Below, piece after piece: positions 25,250 to 35,657 of a stretch of DNA of 64,000 nt; the first letter of the stretch is position 1; the number at the start of each line of letters is the position of its first letter. Below the pieces are notes generated by a model. It saw nothing but the letters and a program-made list of their open reading frames with translations, had not been told where the DNA came from and did no database searches. The stretch comes from Thermoclostridium caenicola (lineage in GTDB: Bacteria; Bacillota; Clostridia; DSM-8532), in NCBI RefSeq assembly GCF_900142095.1, contig NZ_FQZP01000003.1, forward strand, positions 1 through 64,000. The letters run 5' to 3'. The position numbers and the translations under genes are program-made.

Positions 25250-27175
25250 ATGGCTGTTGTACAAATGAAGTATATTAGTATCATGGGACCCCTCCAGATG
25301 TTTGATGGTTTTGTCCTGGAGCACATCATCAACAAGGACATCCAGATCGAACCGTCATACAAGGCCATTCATATGCACGGGCTGATTCCTTTTGAGGAAG
25401 ATCCCACCTATGACCAGCTGAAGAAACGCATGCAAATCCTTAACGAGCGGATTGGAGCCAGGGTGGAAACCTTTGCGCAGGACAGCCTGACCAAAGAGAT
25501 CCTGGAAGATTTTGACCTGGAAGAAACGCGTGCCTATATAGAATCGCTGGAGAAAAGGTTCGACCAGTACAGATCAGCTATGGCAAGCCTGAAGACCGAG
25601 ATTCAGGAGCGGGAGCAGATCATGAAGCAAATTCAGCCCATTGCCGGCCTGAACGTGGATATTCATGAGATGTTTCGCTTCAGCTTCATGAAGTTTCGTT
25701 TTGGTTCCATGCCGAAGGAGAACCTGGAAAAGAAAAAGGACTACCTGGATGAGCTGGATGTGATTTACGTGCCGGTGTCCGAGGAGGAAGACATTGTATG
25801 GCTCTCCTATTTCATGCCGACCCAGGTCGGTCCGGTCATCGACAATGTTTTTTCCGCCCTTGGTTTTGAAAGGATCCGTATATCGGACCAGGTCCAGGGC
25901 GTACCCCGGGTTGCCCTCGAAAAACTCTCAGCGGAGGTCCGGTCATTGCGGGAGCAGATGGAGCATGAAGAAAAAGCGCTCAGGGATTTTATCGAAAAAG
26001 AACGGGCCCGCTTTTCAGTGCTTTATTCAAAGGTGCTCTACCGGGCAAAGATCAACGAGGTCAGATCGCTTGCCGCCTATATCGGGGAAACATTCGTGCT
26101 GGTCGGGTGGATGCCTTACAGGGAATATGCGGCTTTTGAGAAGAAAATGGAGTCCATCGACAATCTCATTCTGTCCAGCGAAGATCCGGAGTACGTGAAG
26201 ACTTCCACGCCGCCCACACTGATCAAGAACAGGGGCGTGTTCAAGCCTTTTGAATCCTTTGTTACGCTATATGGTCTTCCTTCCACCAAGGAATTGGATC
26301 CGACCAAGCTTCTGGCCCTTACCTATATTCTCATGTTCGGTTTCATGTTCGGGGATGTAGGACAAGGCCTGGTCATTGCTCTGGGAGGCGCTTACCTGTA
26401 CTTTTTCAGGAAGATGGCGGCCACCGCCATGCTCATCTACCTGGGCATCTCGTCAGCTATCTTCGGTTTCCTGTACGGCAGCGTCTTTGGCAACGAAGAG
26501 ATCATCAAACCGCTTTTTATAAGTCCGTTGCATGACAAGGACAGCATCATGAGCATCCTGCTCATATCGGCTGTTTATGGTGTCTTCATCATCCTGATTG
26601 CCATTATCACCAATATCATCAACAGCTATCGAGCCAGGAACTGGGGCCGCATGATCTTTGACAAGAATGGCATCGCCGGGCTCATGTTCTATGGCGGGGT
26701 CATTGTCTGCGTGATCCTCTCGCTCCTGACCGGGCAGGTTGTGATCACGGCAGCAGCCGTGGTGATCGTCGTGGTCATCCCCATGCTGATGCTGGTATTC
26801 AGGGAACCCCTGGAGAACCTGATCAGGCGCAGGGACCACATTATGCCCCGTGAAAAAGGCATGTACTTTGTGGAATCCTTTTTCGAAATCTTTGAAACCG
26901 TATTGAACTTCTTCAGCGGAACCCTGTCCTTCCTGCGTGTGGGCGCTTTTGCCCTCAACCATGCAGGGCTTTCCCTGGCGGTCTGGACCCTGGCCAAAAT
27001 GATGTCGGGTGTCGGCAGCATTATTGTTGCCATTATCGGAAACCTGCTCACCATTGCACTGGAAGGCCTGATTGTAGGGATTCAGTGCCTGCGCCTGGAG
27101 TATTACGAGATGTTTGGCCGTTTCTACTCGGGAGAGGGTTATGAGTTCAAGCCCGTCCGGGTAACCGATGACTGA
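25250..27175 (+). CDS. atpI: V-type ATPase subunit I (membrane stator, a-subunit)
   Basis: The 641-aa protein has a cytoplasmic N-terminal half with two coiled-coil stretches (about 50-110 and 222-260). Seven or eight membrane helices follow from about 360 to 620, with MFGFMFGDVGQGL and the conserved FLRVGAFALNHAGLS helix. It forms the ion half-channels against the K ring and anchors the peripheral stalks. The ATG follows GGAAGGG. Confidence 0.95.
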   Translation: MAVVQMKYISIMGPLQMFDGFVLEHIINKDIQIEPSYKAIHMHGLIPFEEDPTYDQLKKRMQILNERIGARVETFAQDSLTKEILEDFDLEETRAYIESLEKRFDQYRSAMASLKTEIQEREQIMKQIQPIAGLNVDIHEMFRFSFMKFRFGSMPKENLEKKKDYLDELDVIYVPVSEEEDIVWLSYFMPTQVGPVIDNVFSALGFERIRISDQVQGVPRVALEKLSAEVRSLREQMEHEEKALRDFIEKERARFSVLYSKVLYRAKINEVRSLAAYIGETFVLVGWMPYREYAAFEKKMESIDNLILSSEDPEYVKTSTPPTLIKNRGVFKPFESFVTLYGLPSTKELDPTKLLALTYILMFGFMFGDVGQGLVIALGGAYLYFFRKMAATAMLIYLGISSAIFGFLYGSVFGNEEIIKPLFISPLHDKDSIMSILLISAVYGVFIILIAIITNIINSYRARNWGRMIFDKNGIAGLMFYGGVIVCVILSLLTGQVVITAAAVVIVVVIPMLMLVFREPLENLIRRRDHIMPREKGMYFVESFFEIFETVLNFFSGTLSFLRVGAFALNHAGLSLAVWTLAKMMSGVGSIIVAIIGNLLTIALEGLIVGIQCLRLEYYEMFGRFYSGEGYEFKPVRVTDD

Positions 27176-27281
27176 CAGATGACTGCCCGAAGAGCGGGCC
27201 GGCAAAAAGGATTATGCTGCGGTAACGCAGTTTTGATCATCATCGAATGAAAAATGTCATATTGTAATGGAGGTTGTTGTT

Positions 27282-27716
27282 ATGGAATTCTTTGTGGTAT
27301 TGGCCGTTGCACTTTGTCTCAGCATGGTAGGTCTCGGTGTAGCCTGCATCCTGAAAGGAGTAAAGGGCGATAGCATCCGGAAGCTTTTTAGGATCAACGT
27401 GAGCGCATTGTTCGGCGTAATTTTGGCCGCTACCATATTCATCCTCTTTGGCGGCATCACGGCAAATGCCGCTTCAAATGATGCCGCAGCCGCAGCTGCT
27501 GCTTCCTCGGACGGTCTGAGATATATTGCGGCGGCTTTGTCCACCGGGCTGGCAGGAATAGGCGCCGGTATTGCCGTTTCGGCAACCGGTTCGGCAGCCC
27601 TGGGCGCATTGAGCGAGGATCCCAAGATACTGGGTAAAGCCCTCGTTTTTGTCGGTCTGGCAGAAGGTATCGCGATTTATGGCCTGATTATCTCCATTAT
27701 GATCCTGAATGCCTGA
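27282..27716 (+). CDS. atpK: V-type ATPase rotor-ring subunit K
   Basis: The start is ATG 27282, 8 nt after TGGAGG, giving 144 aa with four membrane helices (two fused hairpins). The first hairpin has no acidic residue in helix 2. The second carries the ion-binding Glu128 in GLAEGIAIYG, so there is one site per double hairpin, as in bacterial V-type rings. An Ala-rich stretch (about 66-75) forms the loop between hairpins. The classic Gln and Pro/Thr residues around the Na+ site are not obvious, so H+ versus Na+ cannot be decided. Confidence 0.92.
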   Translation: MEFFVVLAVALCLSMVGLGVACILKGVKGDSIRKLFRINVSALFGVILAATIFILFGGITANAASNDAAAAAAASSDGLRYIAAALSTGLAGIGAGIAVSATGSAALGALSEDPKILGKALVFVGLAEGIAIYGLIISIMILNA

Positions 27717-27773
27717 TTGGCAGACGGGCTGCTTTTGCGGGGATAGCACGTCAGCAAGGCATGGTGTTGATTT

Positions 27774-28082
27774 ATGAGGATGTTTCTTATCAGTGACAAT
27801 GTGGATACCAGAACGGGTATGCGTCTTGCCGGGATTGAAGGCGTGGTCGTCCACGAGCGCAGGGAAATAGAGGATGCGCTGAATGCAGCCATCCAGGACG
27901 AGAGCATCGGCATTATCCTGATTACCGAATTGCTTGCCGAGCGGGTGGAAGATTTGATACGGGATTACAGGCTGAATCGCAGCAAGCCCCTCATCGTCGA
28001 GATTCCGGACAGGCATGGCACCAGGCGACCCGCCGACTACATTATGCGATACGTCAACGAAGCGATTGGCCTGAAGGTTTAG
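27774..28082 (+). CDS. atpF: V-type ATPase subunit F
   Basis: The 102-aa protein has the subunit F Rossmann-like fold: MFLISDNVDTRTGMRLAGI, then IGIILITELLAE and PLIVEIPDRHG. It binds subunit D in the rotating central stalk. The RBS is weak; a second ATG two codons downstream is possible. Confidence 0.9.
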   Translation: MRMFLISDNVDTRTGMRLAGIEGVVVHERREIEDALNAAIQDESIGIILITELLAERVEDLIRDYRLNRSKPLIVEIPDRHGTRRPADYIMRYVNEAIGLKV

Positions 28083-28148
28083 CGTAGCCCTGGCCTTCCG
28101 GCAGCCAGGCATTTGCTGTCGATGCGCAACGGAACATGAGGTGATGAT

Positions 28149-28745
28149 ATGGAGAAAACGCTGGAAAAGCTCGGGAAGTTCTCCGAGATGGTCATGCAGG
28201 ATGCCTACCGGAAGAAGAATGAACGGATCAGGCAGGCGGAGAAGGAGAAGGAGGAACTTATCGCTTCATCGGAGCTCCAATACCTGCAAAAGGCCTATGA
28301 GAAGATTCAGGAAGCGGTCAGAAAGTTTGACAAGGAGTATAACGAAGAGATCTCAAAGGCCATTGTGGAAAGCAAGGAAGCCATGTTCAACCGGCGCGAT
28401 GAGATCGTCCGGTCGGTTTTTGACAATGTGAGAAAACGCCTTCAGGAGTTTGTCAGGGGGAAGGAGTACCCCAATTACATTGAGGAAAGGCTGAAAGCCG
28501 CCATCCGGGAAGCCGGAGACGGGAAGCTTCTTGTGACTGTCAACGAGGAGGATATGGCGCTTTTCAGCGAGATCAGAACAAGGCTTGGAGCCGATTTTGA
28601 ATTGTCGGAAAGCGATGAGGACATCATTGGCGGTTTCCTGATCACCAACCGGGACAAAGGGCTGGTCTGGGATTATTCTTTTTTGAGCAGGCTGAACCGG
28701 GAAAGAGCAGATTTTCTTGTCCGAACCGGATTGAGCATTGAGTAG
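28149..28745 (+). CDS. atpE: V-type ATPase peripheral-stalk subunit E
   Basis: The 198-aa protein has an N-terminal coiled coil (about 1-95) and a C-terminal globular domain with DIIGGFLITNRDKGLVWDYSF, the most conserved E-subunit segment. It pairs with subunit H/G to hold the catalytic head. The RBS is GAGGTGATGAT. A 130-bp gap before atpA contains an imperfect hairpin but no gene. Confidence 0.9.
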   Translation: MEKTLEKLGKFSEMVMQDAYRKKNERIRQAEKEKEELIASSELQYLQKAYEKIQEAVRKFDKEYNEEISKAIVESKEAMFNRRDEIVRSVFDNVRKRLQEFVRGKEYPNYIEERLKAAIREAGDGKLLVTVNEEDMALFSEIRTRLGADFELSESDEDIIGGFLITNRDKGLVWDYSFLSRLNRERADFLVRTGLSIE

Positions 28746-28875
28746 GCACCGGACGCTGACGCTTTGGCCTGTTCCATCGGTGCAGGTCGTCCGCAACAAC
28801 CAGACAGCCCGGTGGCCGGAGTGTAATGGTCTGGCCGGGAAGCCGGTTAAGAAGCCAGTATAGAAGGTGAAATGA

Positions 28876-30669
28876 ATGGGAGAAACATCACAGGGAACCA
28901 TTTACGGAATAAACGGACCTGTCGTGAAGGTGCGCGGGGACCATGCCTTCAAGATGATGGAAATGGTCCTGGTGGGGCATGAAAAACTCATCGGGGAGGT
29001 CATCCGTGTTCAGGAAAATGAAACCATCGTTCAGGTCTATGAGAATACCACGGGATTAAGACCCGGGGAACCGGTTGTCTCCACGGGCAGCCCGCTGACC
29101 GTGAAGCTGGGTCCCGGCATCATCGGCAATATCTTTGATGGCATTGAAAGGCCGCTCACGTCCATAGCCCGCAAAACAGGCCCCTTTATCGGCCGTGGTA
29201 TGATCATGGACAATCTTGATACCGAAAAGCTTTGGGATGTGAAAGTCCTTGTGCGCCGCGGGGATACGGTGAGGCCCGGCATGGTCATTGCCGAGGTACA
29301 GGAGACTCCGTCGGTGGTCCACCGTGTCATGGTGCCGCCCCATATCTCAGGTGTGGTGGAGGAAGCGGCCAGGGATGGCAGCTATCCCATCACGAGGACC
29401 ATCGCCCGTATCAGGGAGGGGAAAACAGTCCATAACCTGACCCTGGTTCAGGAATGGCCGGTACGTACGCCCAGGCCCTATAAAAGCAGGCTGCCGCTGC
29501 ATGAGCCGCTTATCACAGGACAGCGTGTCATTGACAGCCTGTTTCCCATTGCCAAGGGGGGCACAGCCGCCATCCCGGGAGGCTTTGGAACAGGAAAAAC
29601 CATGACCCAGCACCAGCTGGCCAAATGGTCCAACGCCGACATCATCGTCTATGTGGGCTGCGGTGAACGGGGTAATGAGATCACCGAGGTTCTGGAAGAC
29701 TTCCCAAAGCTCATCGATCCCAGGAACAACAGACCCCTGATGGAAAGGACCGTGCTCATCGCCAATACGTCCAACATGCCGGTTGCGGCCCGAGAGGCTT
29801 CCATCTATACAGGCATTACGCTGGCTGAGTATTACAGGGACATGGGCTACCATGTGGCGATCATGGCCGATTCCACCTCCAGATGGGCCGAGGCGTTGAG
29901 GGAGATTTCGGGCCGGCTTGAGGAGATGCCGGCCGAGGAAGGATTCCCGGCTTATTTGCCGTCCAGGTTGTCGGAGTTCTATGAACGGGCAGGTATGGTT
30001 GAAACCCTGAATGAACAGCAGGGCTCCATATCCATCATAGGCGCCGTTTCGCCCCAGGGCGGCGATTTTTCCGAACCTGTTACCCAGAACACCAAACGCT
30101 TCATCCGCTGCTTCTGGGCCCTGGATAAATCCCTGGCCTATACCCGGCATTATCCCGCCATCAACTGGATAGACAGCTACAGCGAATATGCCGCAGACCT
30201 CAAGGACTGGTATGCGGAGAATGCGGCCCCTGATTTTATGACGCTGCGAGACAGGCTGAGCCGGATTCTTCAGGAAGAAAGCAAGCTCCTTGAGATCGTC
30301 AAGCTTATCGGAAGCGATATCCTTCCCGACGAGCAAAAGCTGATCCTGGAATCGGCCCGGGCCATCCGGCAGGGATTCCTGCAGCAGAATGCCTATCACG
30401 AGCAGGATACCTATGTTCCCATTGTCAAGCAGTACCATATGATGCGGACGGTGCTCCACCTCCATGATCAGGCATCACGGCTGATTGCGAAGGGCATACC
30501 GGTATCGGTTATCCGAAGGACCGGTGTCTTCGAAGAGGTTATAAAAATCAAATACACGATTGCCAATGACGACATGGGGGCATTTGACAAGCTGATAGCG
30601 CGAATTGATGCCATACTCTCTGAAATAGAAGCAAGCTACAGGGGCGCTGAAAGGAGGGGACTTGCATGA
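28876..30669 (+). CDS. atpA: V-type ATPase catalytic subunit A
   Basis: The 597-aa protein is the nucleotide-hydrolysing subunit. It has the A-specific non-homologous insert (about 110-190), the P-loop [11 protein letters not shown] near residue 240, the catalytic GERGNE, and [18 protein letters not shown]. The RBS is GAAGGTGAAA. The stop overlaps the start of atpB in ATGA. Confidence 0.97.
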   Translation: MGETSQGTIYGINGPVVKVRGDHAFKMMEMVLVGHEKLIGEVIRVQENETIVQVYENTTGLRPGEPVVSTGSPLTVKLGPGIIGNIFDGIERPLTSIARKTGPFIGRGMIMDNLDTEKLWDVKVLVRRGDTVRPGMVIAEVQETPSVVHRVMVPPHISGVVEEAARDGSYPITRTIARIREGKTVHNLTLVQEWPVRTPRPYKSRLPLHEPLITGQRVIDSLFPIAKGGTAAIPGGFGTGKTMTQHQLAKWSNADIIVYVGCGERGNEITEVLEDFPKLIDPRNNRPLMERTVLIANTSNMPVAAREASIYTGITLAEYYRDMGYHVAIMADSTSRWAEALREISGRLEEMPAEEGFPAYLPSRLSEFYERAGMVETLNEQQGSISIIGAVSPQGGDFSEPVTQNTKRFIRCFWALDKSLAYTRHYPAINWIDSYSEYAADLKDWYAENAAPDFMTLRDRLSRILQEESKLLEIVKLIGSDILPDEQKLILESARAIRQGFLQQNAYHEQDTYVPIVKQYHMMRTVLHLHDQASRLIAKGIPVSVIRRTGVFEEVIKIKYTIANDDMGAFDKLIARIDAILSEIEASYRGAERRGLA

Positions 30670-32072
30670 ATCTGGAATATGTGGGTCTCAAGGAGATATC
30701 GGGCCCTCTGGTGGTCCTCGAAGGCGTAAAGGATCCCTCCTTTGAGGAATTGGTGGAAATCACCGTCGATAAGGAAAAACGCCTGGGACGGATTATCGAC
30801 ATCAGCGGAGATGTTTGCGTCATCCAGGTGTTTGAAGGAACTCACGGCATCTCCCTGAAAAACACGCGTACCCGGCTTCTGGGAAAACCGCTGAAGATTC
30901 CCCTTTCCAAAGAAATCCTGGGCCGGGTGCTTGACGGCCTGGGACGTCCGGTGGACGGTCTGGGCGAAATCTACCCGGAAAAGTATGCGGATGTTAACGG
31001 GGAACCCATAAACCCTGTTGAGCGGGAATACCCGAGAAACTATATCCAGACGGGTATATCCAGTATCGACTGCCTGGCAACCCTCATCCGGGGTCAGAAG
31101 CTGCCCATCTTTTCAGGCAGCGGACTTCCCCACAACCAGCTGGCTGTGCAAATTGTACGCCAGGCGAAAATCGCCGATGAGGATGCCAACAATTTTGCCA
31201 TCGTATTTGCCGCCATGGGCGTCAAGCATGATGTGGCCGATTATTTTAAGAACAGCTTTAAAAGCAGCGGCGTGCTGGATCGGGTGGTCATGTTCCTGAA
31301 CCTGGCCAACGATCCGGTGGTGGAGCGTATCGTGACCCCGAGATCCGCGCTGACGGCTGCGGAGTACCTGGCCTTTGAGAAGGGCATGCATGTCCTGGTC
31401 ATTCTCACCGACATGTCCTCCTATGCCGAAGCGCTCCGCGAGATTTCTTCCTCAAAGGGTGAAATCCCCTCCAGAAAGGGTTATCCGGGTTACCTCTACA
31501 GTGATCTGGCCTCCATCTATGAGCGTGCGGGCATGATTAAGGGCAGGAAGGGATCCATCACGCAAATCCCCATCCTGACCATGCCCAATGACGATATTAC
31601 CCACCCCATTCCGGATCTGACGGGCTATATCACCGAGGGACAGATCGTGCTGGATCGCGGTCTGGCTTCCAGGGGGATTTATCCCCCTGTCAGCGTATTG
31701 CCTTCCCTGTCGCGTCTGATGAAGGACGGTATCGGAAAGGGCTATACCCGCGAGGATCATCCGGGCCTGGCCAACCAGCTTTTTGCCGCCTGCGCCAAGG
31801 TTCAGGAGGTCCGGGCGCTGGCCTCGGTTATCGGCGAGGATGAACTCAGCGATCTGGACAAGAAGTATATGCGTTTCGGCCGCGCTTTCGAGTCCGCATT
31901 CATCACCCAGGATTTCAACGAGGACAGGGATATCATCCAGACGCTGGATCTGGGATGGCTCCTGTTGGGCCTGCTGCCCAGGGAGGAGCTTGACAGGCTG
32001 TCACCTGAGCTCATTGAGAAGTATTATGGAAATCCTGAAGAGAATGAAAGCAGGTATCGGCAATGGACATGA
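30666..32072 (+). CDS. atpB: V-type ATPase regulatory subunit B
   Basis: The 468-aa subunit B has a non-canonical P-loop region ([14 protein letters not shown]), as expected for the non-catalytic subunit. It also has the conserved [23 protein letters not shown] stretch (about 260-282). It alternates with A in the A3B3 head. It is translationally coupled to A and overlaps D by 10 bp. Confidence 0.97.
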   Translation: MNLEYVGLKEISGPLVVLEGVKDPSFEELVEITVDKEKRLGRIIDISGDVCVIQVFEGTHGISLKNTRTRLLGKPLKIPLSKEILGRVLDGLGRPVDGLGEIYPEKYADVNGEPINPVEREYPRNYIQTGISSIDCLATLIRGQKLPIFSGSGLPHNQLAVQIVRQAKIADEDANNFAIVFAAMGVKHDVADYFKNSFKSSGVLDRVVMFLNLANDPVVERIVTPRSALTAAEYLAFEKGMHVLVILTDMSSYAEALREISSSKGEIPSRKGYPGYLYSDLASIYERAGMIKGRKGSITQIPILTMPNDDITHPIPDLTGYITEGQIVLDRGLASRGIYPPVSVLPSLSRLMKDGIGKGYTREDHPGLANQLFAACAKVQEVRALASVIGEDELSDLDKKYMRFGRAFESAFITQDFNEDRDIIQTLDLGWLLLGLLPREELDRLSPELIEKYYGNPEENESRYRQWT

Positions 32073-32683
32073 GGCTTTTTCCCACCAAGGGAAACCTGAT
32101 AATCGCCAAGAATACCCTGGCCCTTTGCCGCCAGGGCTATGAACTGCTGGATAAAAAACGGAACATCCTGGTCCGGGAGATGATGGGTCTGGTGGAAAAG
32201 GCCAGGAAAATCCAGGATCAGATCCTGGAAACCTTCCGTGAGGCTTACCATGCCCTCCAGCTGGCCAATGTCACCATGGGCATCTCCGTGATCGAGCAAA
32301 TCGGCTATGCGGTTCCTGAGGAAAACGGTGTCAGGATCAGGGAGCAAAGCGTGATGGGTGTGGAGATCCCCACCGTTAGCATGGAGGAAACCGAACTGCA
32401 GCCCCGGTATGGATTCCGCATGACCAATTCCACATTGGATGCAGCCCGGCAGAAATTTGAAAAGGTGAAATACCTTGTTGCGGAACTGGCAGAGATTGAA
32501 AATGCCGTTTACCGCCTGGCCACCAATATCCGAAGAACTCAAAAGAGGACCAATGCCCTTAAAAATATCATGATCCCCAGGTATGAAGAGGCAACCAAAC
32601 AGATCGCCAATGTGCTTGAGGAAAAGGAAAGGGAAGAGTTCAGCAGGCTCAAGGTTATCAAGGAAATCAAACGCGGTGACTGA
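32063..32683 (+). CDS. atpD: V-type ATPase central-stalk subunit D
   Basis: The 206-aa protein has long N- and C-terminal coiled coils that form the rotor axle ([20 protein letters not shown] at the start; [18 protein letters not shown] near the end). This closes the operon H-C-I-K-F-E-A-B-D. No clear T-rich terminator follows. A new promoter starts within about 10 bp of the stop. Confidence 0.95.
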   Translation: MDMRLFPTKGNLIIAKNTLALCRQGYELLDKKRNILVREMMGLVEKARKIQDQILETFREAYHALQLANVTMGISVIEQIGYAVPEENGVRIREQSVMGVEIPTVSMEETELQPRYGFRMTNSTLDAARQKFEKVKYLVAELAEIENAVYRLATNIRRTQKRTNALKNIMIPRYEEATKQIANVLEEKEREEFSRLKVIKEIKRGD

Positions 32684-32693
32684 CCGAAATCCT

Positions 32694-32722
32694 TTGCCAA
32701 TCTTCTGCCATTCAGGTATGAT
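32694..32722 (+). promoter_or_regulatory. Promoter of the XRE-cupin / acyl-CoA synthetase pair
   Basis: TTGCCA at 32694-32699, a 17-bp spacer, and TATGAT at 32717-32722. The leader of about 50 nt includes a small C/G-rich inverted repeat (32733-32755) that could bind the regulator it precedes. Confidence 0.65.
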
Positions 32723-32780
32723 GTAAAAAAACCCACCCCTCGGGGAACAGGGGTTAACCATATTGAGGAGGGAACGATAC

Positions 32781-33365
32781 ATGGATGAGAAAATCCAGGA
32801 AATAGCACAACGCATACGGGGGATGCGCGAGGATCTGGCAATTCCGGCCGAAGAAATGGCCAGGCTCCTCGAAATGTCGGAATCGGAATACCTCGAATAT
32901 GAATCGGGAAAGCGCGATTTCACCTTCACATTCCTCTATAAGGCTGCCACACGTTTCGGGCTTGACATCAGTGACCTGGTTACCGGTACCAGTCCCAGGC
33001 TTTCGGTTTATACCCATGTCAAAAAAGGCCACGGGCTGCCCATCGAGAGGCGCAAGGGCTTTAAATACCAAAGCCTGGCATATCTTTTCAAGAACCGGAA
33101 TGCCGAGCCTTTCCTGGTGGAAGCACCCTATGATGAAAAGGCAGAGAAGGGTGAAATAGCGCTCAGCAGCCACAAGGGTCAGGAATTCGACTTCATTCTC
33201 TCCGGTTCCCTGAGGATGAGGATAAATGACCACGAATTCATTATGCATGAAGGAGATTGCGTCTACTATGACAGCTCCAACAAGCACGGCATGGTGGCCA
33301 CGGGAGGCAAGGACTGCACCTTCCTGGCTGTTGTAATCAAGGACTTTGACGGGAGGATGGACTGA
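32781..33365 (+). CDS. XRE-family regulator with C-terminal cupin domain
   Basis: The start ATG 32781 follows GAGGAGGG, giving 194 aa. The N-terminal HTH_3 domain (about 4-60) has the form [21 protein letters not shown] cupin fold (about 110-190) contains [19 protein letters not shown] and [15 protein letters not shown]. Such proteins sense a small ligand with the cupin and control the neighbouring gene. The stop overlaps the acyl-CoA synthetase start (TGATG), so it probably controls and is co-made with that enzyme. Confidence 0.88.
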   Translation: MDEKIQEIAQRIRGMREDLAIPAEEMARLLEMSESEYLEYESGKRDFTFTFLYKAATRFGLDISDLVTGTSPRLSVYTHVKKGHGLPIERRKGFKYQSLAYLFKNRNAEPFLVEAPYDEKAEKGEIALSSHKGQEFDFILSGSLRMRINDHEFIMHEGDCVYYDSSNKHGMVATGGKDCTFLAVVIKDFDGRMD

Positions 33366-35023
33366 TGGGAAGGCTCTACAAGGAATTCATGATTGAAACC
33401 TTCGATGAGGAAGGCAAGGTAACCCATGTCAGCTTCAAAAAGGATCCGAACTTCAATTTTGGCTATGATATTGTGGACAGGATAGCCAGGGATAACCCGG
33501 ACAAGCTGGCCATGGTCTGGTGCAACGAAGCAGGGGAAGAACGGTTTATTACCTTCAGGGAAATGAAGGAGGAAAGCGACCGGACAGCCGCTTATTTCCG
33601 GAGTGTGGGTATCAGGAAAGGCGATGCAGTCATGCTGATCCTGAGACGGCACTATGAATTCTGGTATTGCATTGTCGCCTTACATAAACTGGGCGCCATT
33701 GCCATTCCGGCCACAAACCAGCTGATGACCAAGGATATCGTCTACCGCGTCAACGCGGCAAGCATAAAAGCCATCGTCTGCACTGCTGATGGGCAGATTT
33801 CGAGCTTGGTGGATGAAGCCCAGAAGGAAACCGAGACCCTGAAGATCAAGATAATGGTCAGGGGAAAACGGGATGGCTGGTTGAGCTATGAAGAAGGCGT
33901 GCGCCAGGCTCCGCCCTTCATCCCGCCCGAAGGGGACGAACGGCCCAAAGCCGACGAAATCATGCTGATGTATTTCTCTTCGGGAACCACCGGCATGCCC
34001 AAGATGGTGGCCCACAACTACTATTATCCGCTGGCCCATATCCCCACAGCCGTTTACTGGCATAATGTGGATCCGGACGGCCTGCACTTCACCGTGTCAG
34101 AGACAGGCTGGGCCAAATCGGTTTGGGGTAAGCTCTATGGCCAGTGGATTGCTGAAGCGGCCATTTTCACCTTTGACTTTGAGCGGTTCAACGCGGACGA
34201 AATGCTCAAGAAGATGAGCAAATACAAGGTGACCACTTTCTGCGCACCGCCCACTGTGTATCGTTTCCTGATTAAAGAGGATCTTTCCAAATACGATTTG
34301 TCATCCCTGAAATACTGCACCACGGCCGGAGAGGCCCTGAACCCCGAGGTGTTCAAGAGGTTCAAGGAGCAGACAGGAATTGAGCTGAAGGAGGGCTTTG
34401 GCCAGACTGAAACAACCCTGGTGCTGGCCACCACCACCTGGATGGAACCCCGTCCCGGCTCCATGGGCAAGCCGTCTCCCGCCTATTCGGTGGACATCGT
34501 TGATGAAAACGGCAACAGCGTCAGCCCCGGTGAGGTGGGAGAAATCGTCCTGAGGATTGATAAGGAAAAGCCGACCGGCCTGATGCTGGTATACTACCGC
34601 AGCCCTGAGATGACTGAAAGGGCCATGCGTGACGGGCTTTACCATACCGGGGATACGGCCTGGAGGGATGAGGACGGCTATTACTGGTATGTGGGAAGGA
34701 CCGATGACATCATCAAGTCCTCGGGCTACAGGATTGGTCCCTTTGAGGTGGAAAGCGTGATCATGGAGCATCCGGCGGTTCTCGAATGTGCCGTGACGGG
34801 TGTGCCGGATCCCCTGAGAGGCCAGGTGGTTAAAGCCACCATCGTGCTGGCCAGGGGCTACCAGCCTTCGGACGCCCTGGCAAAGGAAATCCAGGAATAT
34901 GTGAAGGAGCATACCGCTCCCTACAAATATCCACGGGTGATTGAATTCGTGGAGGAACTTCCCAAGACCATCAGCGGCAAGATCCGCCGTGTGGAAATCA
35001 GGCAGCGGGATCAGGCCCAGTAA
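33365..35023 (+). CDS. AMP-dependent acyl-CoA synthetase (acetyl/medium-chain type)
   Basis: The 552-aa ANL-superfamily ligase activates a carboxylate with ATP to the acyl-adenylate and transfers it to CoA. The P-loop motif [12 protein letters not shown], the GFGQTET core, the [18 protein letters not shown] hinge and the catalytic Lys in [10 protein letters not shown] are all present. Length and hinge fit the medium-chain (MACS) branch. The natural acid is unknown; branched or aromatic acids are common for clostridial members. Confidence 0.88.
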   Translation: MGRLYKEFMIETFDEEGKVTHVSFKKDPNFNFGYDIVDRIARDNPDKLAMVWCNEAGEERFITFREMKEESDRTAAYFRSVGIRKGDAVMLILRRHYEFWYCIVALHKLGAIAIPATNQLMTKDIVYRVNAASIKAIVCTADGQISSLVDEAQKETETLKIKIMVRGKRDGWLSYEEGVRQAPPFIPPEGDERPKADEIMLMYFSSGTTGMPKMVAHNYYYPLAHIPTAVYWHNVDPDGLHFTVSETGWAKSVWGKLYGQWIAEAAIFTFDFERFNADEMLKKMSKYKVTTFCAPPTVYRFLIKEDLSKYDLSSLKYCTTAGEALNPEVFKRFKEQTGIELKEGFGQTETTLVLATTTWMEPRPGSMGKPSPAYSVDIVDENGNSVSPGEVGEIVLRIDKEKPTGLMLVYYRSPEMTERAMRDGLYHTGDTAWRDEDGYYWYVGRTDDIIKSSGYRIGPFEVESVIMEHPAVLECAVTGVPDPLRGQVVKATIVLARGYQPSDALAKEIQEYVKEHTAPYKYPRVIEFVEELPKTISGKIRRVEIRQRDQAQ

Positions 35024-35048
35024 GCGCCGAATCGCCAATTATTGAGAC

Positions 35049-35077
35049 TTGCAGGCAATAGTAAAATACTATATAAT
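35049..35077 (+). promoter_or_regulatory. Promoter of SRP RNA
   Basis: TTGCAG at 35049-35054, a 17-bp spacer, and TATAAT at 35072-35077. The predicted start near 35084 coincides with the 5' end of the RNA. Confidence 0.8.
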
Positions 35078-35083
35078 GTTCAT

Positions 35084-35354
35084 TACCGTGCTAGACGGGG
35101 AGGTAGCGGTGCCCTGTATCCGCAATCCGCTATAGCGGAGTCGAATTCCTGCCCCCGGCTTGCAAATGTAAGGTCAGTTATGTGTCGGAGTACGATGAAG
35201 ATCGGGTCTTGCGCAATCCGGAACCGTGAACCCCGTCAGGTCCGGGAGGAAGCAGCGGTAAGCGGAGCACCGGGTGTGCCGCGAGCGTGCCTGGTCCGAG
35301 TACGATGCACATGGTACGCTTGTATTTGCATTGCCAAAGGCAGGTGCACGGTTT
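35084..35354 (+). ncRNA. ffs: Signal recognition particle RNA, large type with Alu domain
   Basis: The 5' region GCTAGACGGGGAGGTAGCGG is the Alu-domain signature of Firmicute SRP RNA. ACCGTG (35085-35090) pairs with CACGGT (35347-35352) to close the molecule. The S-domain loop GTCCGGGAGGAAGCAGC, which binds Ffh, is at about 35240-35256. At about 270 nt it has the length of the Bacillus scRNA. It targets nascent membrane and secreted proteins with Ffh. It lies upstream of dnaX, as in many Firmicutes. Confidence 0.96.
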
Positions 35355-35370
35355 TATACCGAATTTAAAG

Positions 35371-35398
35371 CCAGGGGACGGTTCTCCTGGTTTTTTGC
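35371..35398 (+). terminator. Terminator of SRP RNA
   Basis: The 8-bp stem CCAGGGGA / TCTCCTGG (one G-T pair) with a CGGT loop is followed by TTTTTT. Confidence 0.9.
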
Positions 35399-35474
35399 TT
35401 TTCAAGCCGAGGACGGCAGGCAGGTGCGTTTCATCTCAGCCTGCGAATGAATCCGGAAGAGAGCAAATCCTTGT

Positions 35475-35549
35475 GTCATTGCGAGGGGAGCGTCAGCGCA
35501 GCGCAGCAATCTCATCCTTTCGTCGGGATCCCGTAAAGCCCGGCCGCTG
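35475..35549. repeat. REP-like copy plus end of a MITE-like element
   Basis: GTCATTGCGAGG...GCAATCT at 35475-35512 is an inverted copy of the repeat family seen around parE. GATCCCGTAAAGCCCGG at 35527-35543 is the terminal repeat and adjacent sequence of the second family, in opposite orientation. The 304-bp gap from the SRP RNA 3' end (35354) to the dnaX start (35658) holds the SRP terminator, these repeats and the dnaX promoter, but no gene. Confidence 0.6.
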
Positions 35550-35580
35550 TTATAAGGTTGGCGTTTCCTTTACTCGCCCC

Positions 35581-35612
35581 TTGACACGCTCCGGCTTTTC
35601 CTGTGCTATAAT
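35581..35612 (+). promoter_or_regulatory. dnaX promoter
   Basis: A consensus TTGACA at 35581-35586 and the extended -10 TGC-TATAAT at 35604-35612. The spacer is 20 bp, so the extended -10 may be the main determinant. Confidence 0.6.
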
Positions 35613-35657
35613 GTTAGAGTCGGCATCATGCCCGCAACGGGAATGGATGGTGAAATC

